Positions 58,796 to 64,000 of a DNA stretch of 64,000 bases are shown here, in pieces; position 1 is the stretch's first letter, and every line of letters begins with the position of its first letter. The position numbers were made by a program, and so were the translations under genes. Origin of the DNA: Rhodoluna lacicola (lineage in GTDB: Bacteria; Actinomycetota; Actinomycetes; Actinomycetales; Microbacteriaceae); assembly GCF_000699505.1 (NCBI RefSeq), contig NZ_CP007490.1, positions 186,001 through 250,000 on the forward strand, read 5' to 3'. Under the pieces are notes generated by a model, which was not told the origin of the DNA, did not search any database, and saw nothing but the letters and a program-made list of their open reading frames with translations.

Positions 58796-61700
58796 TTGCA
58801 TCGCAAGTTTGACGTTCGTCGTTATCTCACCGCTTTTTTCGTTGGCATTTTTGCAATCGTCGGATCAATCGTTGGGATTGATGCGCCAGCAAATGCTGTT
58901 GCAGGTGATTCTTCAACTGTGGACTACACCGGTACTTTTAATTACACAACCGGACCAAGCAGTGCTTCTGTGTCACCAATTGCGAGCAACGACACAACTT
59001 TTACGGTTGAAGCCTGGGTAAATCCAGCAGCTTGGACTTCGACTCATGACTACATGGTTATCTTTGGCCAAGGCTTGACAGGTGCAGGCTGCATTTCTAA
59101 TCGGTATGGTCTCTTCCTGAGCAACACAGAAAACAATGGTTGGAAGTTGCACTTCGCGCATAATGACTGCGGTGTTTTCAGCCCAGTACTTGTGCCAAAC
59201 AATTCGTGGACTCACATTGCCCAAGTCGTTAACGGAAGCTCGGTAACCATTTTTATAAACGGTGCCCAAGCATGGACAACGACATATAACTGGTCGGCAA
59301 GTTTTAGTTCTGGGTCGGTAATTGGTTCCGCTGTCGATGGCGCAGACTCGTTTAAGGGTTCAATTGACCAAGTGAAGGTTTGGGATTCAAACCTATCTCA
59401 GTCTCAAATTCAAACGAGTATGAACGCCTTCGGTGCTGGAGGTATCAGCGGACTAAACGCACACTTTGACTTCAATGAAGGCTCTGGCAACATCATCTAT
59501 AACCGGGTGAACACCGGTCAAAGTCTTAGCGCAACTTCAATCTCGCGTGACGACGTGAAGGCAACGTCAAAAGTGGCCGGAAAAACTGTTGTTACCTTTC
59601 CTCGTAGTTACCTAACACCTGGTGGTGGTTGGACTCCACCTTCAGGAATCAATAGAGCAGAAGTCCTAATTGTTGGCGGTGGCGGTGGTGGTGGAAAATC
59701 TGCGAGCCCAACTCAAATTACTGGTGGCTCCGGAGCAGGTGGAGCCGTTTACCAAATTTCTAGTTTGCAACTCCCAACAACTGCAATACCAATTGGAGTT
59801 GGAGCTGGCGGCTTGGGAAGTTCCGAGAATACTGGTATCGGAAGTAGCGGCGGCTACAGTTTGTTGGGTTCACTAAAAGTAGCCGGTGGTGGTGGCGGCT
59901 ACAGCTACAACTCTTCGGGGACTGGCGCAACCACGCCAGGCGGAGCAGATTTCGTAGCTGGCGGAAATGGTGGTGGCGCAAAGCCCGGTGTCTCGAGTCT
60001 TGGAGGCCCGGCAGGCACAGCGCAGAATCAGACATTCAATGGGGCAACATTCACAGCTCTTAGTGGAGTCGCAGGCAGTGGTGGATCTGATGCACAATCT
60101 GGAGGTTGGGGCGGGCAATCTTCCGTGCGCACATCGTCAATTTCTGGTACTTCCGTTGAATACGGAAAGCGAGGACAGTACCTAGCCTGGACGGCAGGAA
60201 ATAAAACACCGGGATCCGGAGGCTCCACTGATTATCGTTATGCGACCGGAACAACAACGCTTATTGGCGAGATTGGCGCGAACGGAATTGTTGTGATTGC
60301 GTATGCACCAATTGACGACAACTTTATGAACTTCAATGGAACCTCGCAGTATGCGGTTGCCTCTGGTGCTCAAGTAATTCCATCAACGGGTGCTTTCACG
60401 CTCGAGGCTTGGATAAACCCGACTTCCTCTGGTGCGCCATCGACGGCAATTATTGCATCCCAGGGAACTGGCTCAACACGTTTTTACGTGAAGAGGGCAA
60501 ACAATCAACTTGTTACTTACCGTGACCAAGCGGTGAACTCCTCTGAAGTTGTGTGTGGCACACTCCCAGTCGATCAGTGGGTGCACATCGCAATTGCCTA
60601 TGACAATTCAAAAGCATATTGCTTCATTAATGGATCGCTCGTGGCATCACCAAACTTTGTTTATGGCTCTGAGACTGTAAGTACAGGATTCTATGTTGGG
60701 CAGTACTCCGCGGCACCGAGCGATCCAAATTCCTGGTGGAAGGGCGCAATCGACCAGGTAAAGGTTTGGAATACAGCAATTACTGATTCTGCGCTTATTG
60801 CGCGAAGCATGAATGCCTACGCGGATCAAGACACAACTGGATATATTTCCGGTTCATCAGGCACCCCAGTACTTACAAATCTTTATCCATTCAACGAAGC
60901 AACAGGCACAGCAACGGTGGCTGACATGGTTGGAAGCGCAAACCTAACAACTACTGGTAGCCCAACCAGCACCTCAATCGTTTCTTCTTCAACTCCTTCT
61001 GGAGCGACGGTTTACTCATTCCCGCGTACATTCCTAAATGCTTTTGGTGGATGGTTCCCTCCTGTAAATTCCAGCACTGCTAGCGCCCTTGTGGTCGCCG
61101 GCGGTGGCGGTGGCGGAGGCTGGGCCTGGGGTGGCGGTGGCGGTGCCGGCGCAATGCTGACCGCCTCTGCCAATCAAACATTGTCTGTCAACACACCGAA
61201 GACGGTCATTGTCGGTGTTGGCGGTGCCGGTGGATTACAGGTCGACGGAGACACGAACAAAGGTGCAAACGGTGGTGACACAACATTTGGCTCTGCAACA
61301 GCCAAGGGTGGTGGCGCCGGCGCCGGGTGGGGATACATGTCGCAGACCAGCTCGCGTTCAACTGGTTCTTCAGGAGGATCAGGAGGCGGTCACAGCGAGT
61401 ACCAATCGACTTTGGCTGCAGCTGCATCTAATCAACCTGATGTGTCCGGATTCACAAAACGTGGGAATGCGGGTGGTGCCATGGAGCGAACCGCCTCGCA
61501 AGGAGGTTCTGGTGGTGGTGGAGCTGGCTCAGCTGGCATTTCCATAGTGTCAAGCGCTGCACAAGGCACGGCTGGGGCCGGGGGAGCTGGGTTCCAATCG
61601 AGCATCACCGGTGTGGCCACTTACTATGCAGCCGGTGGTGCCGGAGGTCAATCAGCTACTGATACTGCATCCTTGGGTGGATCGTCTATTGGCGGAAATG

Positions 61701-64000
61701 GTGGATCCTCAACATTGGCTCCTACAGCGGGTGTTGCAAATACGGGTTCCGGTGGCGGTGGTGCAGGTATGTCTTCTAAAGGTGGTTCTGGTGGTTCCGG
61801 TGTCGTAATCGTTTCATTGCCGTCAAGTGTTCAAACCCCAACAATCAGCTCGCAACCCGCCGACCTTACAAAATCAGCGGGAGAGACAGCAACCTTCAGT
61901 GTTACTGCTGCAGTAACTGATGGCGGTACCTTGAGTTACCAGTGGGAAGTTTCTGCAAATAATGGCAGCACATGGATGAATGTTGCCGATGGCACTGGTG
62001 GGACAACAAATAGCTACACAACTGCTTCGTTGGTGAGCGCTGATTTGGGTAAGCAATATCGCGTTAAGGTCACCAATACCCTGAGTGGCTTAACGGCTGT
62101 CACAAGCTCAACAGCCGCAACGCTGACAATTGGACTTGACAAGATCAACGTCAATTTTGACGAGCTGAACTTTGATTTTTCGAATGTCTTGCACGTTGTT
62201 GGAACTAATGGAAAAGCCCAGGGCAATAAAGTCCTGTTCCTAAACGTCACGACCAAGGGTGGTGTCCAGGTTGACGCACTGGTAACAACTGAAACCCTCT
62301 CAGGCGCAACAATCACAAACTATGAAACCGGTGCTCGCGCTGGTGGAGCAAACAGTTACTTCCAGACGGACGTAGACTTTACCGCTGCGAATGGTTTTGC
62401 ACAGTTCAAGTTTGATTTCTACAAGCACGGCGTAGCTGGTGCTGGAGGTAACCCTTGCACTGTCGCAAACCCGAACTGCACCGGTGCCACCAAGGTTGTA
62501 ATTCAAAACGTAAACGTCAGTGCAATTGACATCGACTACTACCAGTGGAACGACTTCACGCTGGCTGAAAGTTACACGCTTGCTGGAAACACAAAGCTTA
62601 AAGAGTGCGTGATTCCAAATACTGGAACATGTACGACTCGTTCAGCTCCAGCAAGTTTCCCTGCGGACATGCGCTTCCAAGGATCGCCAGATACAGCAAG
62701 AACTAACGATCCAGTTGACATGGCGATTGTGACTTATGCGGATATTGAAACCTTCCGAATTAAGTTTGGTCGCGACCGAGCGGGATCACCTAACTACTAC
62801 GGTGTGGCATTCAAGGCTCTGGACTGGGGAGTCACTACGCCGCAGACCACAGGTGGCACGAACTACACAATTAGTTACAACTCAAATTCCCCAACATCTG
62901 GATCTCAGTCTGGAACTCACGTTGGTGCCGCTGGTTCAACTTTCACGGTCCTAAGCGCGGGGACTGCGGTAAAGACCGGCTACACCTTTGCGGGTTGGGC
63001 TACCTCAAGTACTGCAACCACAGCTGATTACACTGCATCAAGCAAGGTAACCATGCCGGGAAGCAACCTGACTCTGTATGCAGTTTGGACACCGATTAAG
63101 TACACCCTGACCTATAACGTCAACGGTGGAAGTGGTGCCCCAGCCGCTGGTTCGTATGAGACCGGCACAAATAATGTGACATTGTCCTCAACTGTGCCAA
63201 CTAGAACTGGTTACGTGTTTGGAGGATGGGACACCGTTGTAAACAGCGGGGCCGGCAATGTGAACTACGCATCTGGTGCTACGTACTCGATGCCTGCATC
63301 AAACACCACTCTTTACGCAAAGTGGACCATTGCAAACGGAACCCTTGCCTACAACGGAAATAATGGAACCACCACGCAGGCGAGTGTCACCGCTGCAGGA
63401 AACACCACCACCACCGTGGCAAACGGAAGCAATACCTCGCGCACCGGCTATGACTTTGTGGGTTGGAATTCAAAGGCTGACGGCACCGGCACCTCGTATG
63501 CGGTTGGTTCGACCTTTACTCTGCAGGCAACGGTAACGACAACCATTTATGCGCAGTGGACTCTCAGCAAATACACCCTGGTCTTCAATGTGAATGGTGG
63601 AACGGGTACCCCGCAGTCGCAAAGCTATGTTCAGGGTGCAACCACAACCATGCCGGTGACCAACCCAACTCGTGCGGGTTACACATTTGCTGGATGGAAC
63701 TCTGCTGCAGACGGAACAGGAACCAACTACACCGGTTCGTTCCTAATGCCGGGTAACAACCTCACCCTTTATGCCAAGTGGACACCGATCACCTACATCG
63801 TGACCTACAACAACAACTCGGCAACTTACTCAGGTGCAACCGGTACCGTGAGCGACGCAACAAATTACACCGCGGCGCAAACAGTCACAGTTGCGGCTGG
63901 AACCGGATTGAGCAACACCACTGGTTCGATTACCTACGTATTCACCGGTTGGAACACTAACGCTGATGGAACTGGCACCGACTACATGCCGGGAAGCACT
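58796..64000 (+). CDS. Giant secreted multidomain surface protein (partial, runs off the window)
   Basis: Open for at least 1735 codons. TTG start with AAGGAG six bases upstream; signal peptide (LTAFFVGIFAIVGSIVG) cut near ANAVAG at residue 35-40. Domains in order: LamG/concanavalin-like (about 40-235), glycine-rich (282-500, with VGGGGGGGKS), second LamG (508-720), second glycine-rich (760-1005), an Ig-like module with YQWEVS (1012-1115), a unique block (1115-1350) with two close cysteine pairs, then InlB/Flg_new-type repeats from 1356. Lectin-like and adhesin-like parts suggest a cell-surface role. Frame checked at several points; no stop seen. Confidence 0.85.
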   Translation, partial: MHRKFDVRRYLTAFFVGIFAIVGSIVGIDAPANAVAGDSSTVDYTGTFNYTTGPSSASVSPIASNDTTFTVEAWVNPAAWTSTHDYMVIFGQGLTGAGCISNRYGLFLSNTENNGWKLHFAHNDCGVFSPVLVPNNSWTHIAQVVNGSSVTIFINGAQAWTTTYNWSASFSSGSVIGSAVDGADSFKGSIDQVKVWDSNLSQSQIQTSMNAFGAGGISGLNAHFDFNEGSGNIIYNRVNTGQSLSATSISRDDVKATSKVAGKTVVTFPRSYLTPGGGWTPPSGINRAEVLIVGGGGGGGKSASPTQITGGSGAGGAVYQISSLQLPTTAIPIGVGAGGLGSSENTGIGSSGGYSLLGSLKVAGGGGGYSYNSSGTGATTPGGADFVAGGNGGGAKPGVSSLGGPAGTAQNQTFNGATFTALSGVAGSGGSDAQSGGWGGQSSVRTSSISGTSVEYGKRGQYLAWTAGNKTPGSGGSTDYRYATGTTTLIGEIGANGIVVIAYAPIDDNFMNFNGTSQYAVASGAQVIPSTGAFTLEAWINPTSSGAPSTAIIASQGTGSTRFYVKRANNQLVTYRDQAVNSSEVVCGTLPVDQWVHIAIAYDNSKAYCFINGSLVASPNFVYGSETVSTGFYVGQYSAAPSDPNSWWKGAIDQVKVWNTAITDSALIARSMNAYADQDTTGYISGSSGTPVLTNLYPFNEATGTATVADMVGSANLTTTGSPTSTSIVSSSTPSGATVYSFPRTFLNAFGGWFPPVNSSTASALVVAGGGGGGGWAWGGGGGAGAMLTASANQTLSVNTPKTVIVGVGGAGGLQVDGDTNKGANGGDTTFGSATAKGGGAGAGWGYMSQTSSRSTGSSGGSGGGHSEYQSTLAAAASNQPDVSGFTKRGNAGGAMERTASQGGSGGGGAGSAGISIVSSAAQGTAGAGGAGFQSSITGVATYYAAGGAGGQSATDTASLGGSSIGGNGGSSTLAPTAGVANTGSGGGGAGMSSKGGSGGSGVVIVSLPSSVQTPTISSQPADLTKSAGETATFSVTAAVTDGGTLSYQWEVSANNGSTWMNVADGTGGTTNSYTTASLVSADLGKQYRVKVTNTLSGLTAVTSSTAATLTIGLDKINVNFDELNFDFSNVLHVVGTNGKAQGNKVLFLNVTTKGGVQVDALVTTETLSGATITNYETGARAGGANSYFQTDVDFTAANGFAQFKFDFYKHGVAGAGGNPCTVANPNCTGATKVVIQNVNVSAIDIDYYQWNDFTLAESYTLAGNTKLKECVIPNTGTCTTRSAPASFPADMRFQGSPDTARTNDPVDMAIVTYADIETFRIKFGRDRAGSPNYYGVAFKALDWGVTTPQTTGGTNYTISYNSNSPTSGSQSGTHVGAAGSTFTVLSAGTAVKTGYTFAGWATSSTATTADYTASSKVTMPGSNLTLYAVWTPIKYTLTYNVNGGSGAPAAGSYETGTNNVTLSSTVPTRTGYVFGGWDTVVNSGAGNVNYASGATYSMPASNTTLYAKWTIANGTLAYNGNNGTTTQASVTAAGNTTTTVANGSNTSRTGYDFVGWNSKADGTGTSYAVGSTFTLQATVTTTIYAQWTLSKYTLVFNVNGGTGTPQSQSYVQGATTTMPVTNPTRAGYTFAGWNSAADGTGTNYTGSFLMPGNNLTLYAKWTPITYIVTYNNNSATYSGATGTVSDATNYTAAQTVTVAAGTGLSNTTGSITYVFTGWNTNADGTGTDYMPGST
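62857..64000 (+). repeat. InlB B-type (Listeria-Bacteroides) repeats
   Basis: At least five units of about 75-80 residues at roughly 62857, 63095, 63332, 63566 and 63787 (last one cut). Each starts with a YTLTYNVNGG-like strand, contains RxGYxFxGW and ends with LYAKWT or a close variant. Confidence 0.8.

Noticed and set aside
61209-61547. Short frames scattered over 58.6-64 kb (for example 112 residues here)
   Set aside because: All are shadows of the continuous giant frame that starts at 58796; glycine-rich repeats open alternative frames.

Overview
The window reads as a chromosomal segment from a low-to-mid GC actinobacterium of the family Microbacteriaceae, most like the small-genome freshwater Luna-type lineages (Rhodoluna/Aquiluna). 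This placement is inference from gene content and order: menaquinone genes next to ResB/CcsB cytochrome c maturation, HadA/HadB-like dehydratases next to murB, mycoredoxin-like small thiol proteins, a tiny bS22-type ribosomal protein, and the order tRNA-Trp, secE, nusG, rplK, rplA. Almost every gene is an ordinary, densely packed chromosomal gene. No insertion sequence, phage or CRISPR array was seen.

Layout. 1-8.7 kb: radA (cut by the window edge), proC, a TetR regulator with a paired palindrome, leaderless arsC, a SOUL heme-binding/aquaporin gene pair, a 32-residue ribosomal protein gene, HAD and glutaredoxin-like genes, a PadR/PASTA membrane pair, a vapBC toxin-antitoxin module and a short archaeal-type aspS. 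8.7-23 kb: a respiratory block in which histidine phosphatase, TlpA-type thioredoxin, ccdA, resB and ccsB (cytochrome c maturation) lead into menC, menB, menE, menA, menD, menF, menG and a polyprenyl diphosphate synthase, so haem-protein assembly and the quinone pool are encoded side by side. 23-31 kb: MFS, YajQ, LacI, tRNA-Tyr, an SbtA-like bicarbonate permease, TerC, a small winged-helix protein, a thioesterase and an MMPL exporter. 31-36 kb: two tandem GH13 glucosidases divergent from a sugar-binding lipoprotein, then tRNA-Thr and tRNA-Met. 36-42 kb: hadA/hadB-like genes, murB, an aminotransferase, tRNA-Trp, secE-nusG and rplK-rplA. 42-54.5 kb: Orn/Lys/Arg decarboxylase, MFS, VIT-family transporter, a RecB-nuclease/helicase fusion, a PfkB kinase, a membrane protein, HAD, a mycoredoxin-like protein and an atypical two-component system. 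54.5-58.7 kb: an RG-rich DEAD-box helicase with a structured leader, then the rplJ-rplL operon with an L10 leader. 58.8 kb to the end: an unfinished giant secreted protein with LamG, glycine-rich, Ig-like and InlB-type repeats.

The most distinctive signal is regulatory. Eighteen genes begin exactly six bases after a TANNNT hexamer and have no Shine-Dalgarno sequence, which points to leaderless transcripts as a default promoter design. At menC/menB the two divergent -10 elements lie on the same seven bases. Genes inside operons, by contrast, mostly overlap by 1-4 bp or carry a clear Shine-Dalgarno sequence.
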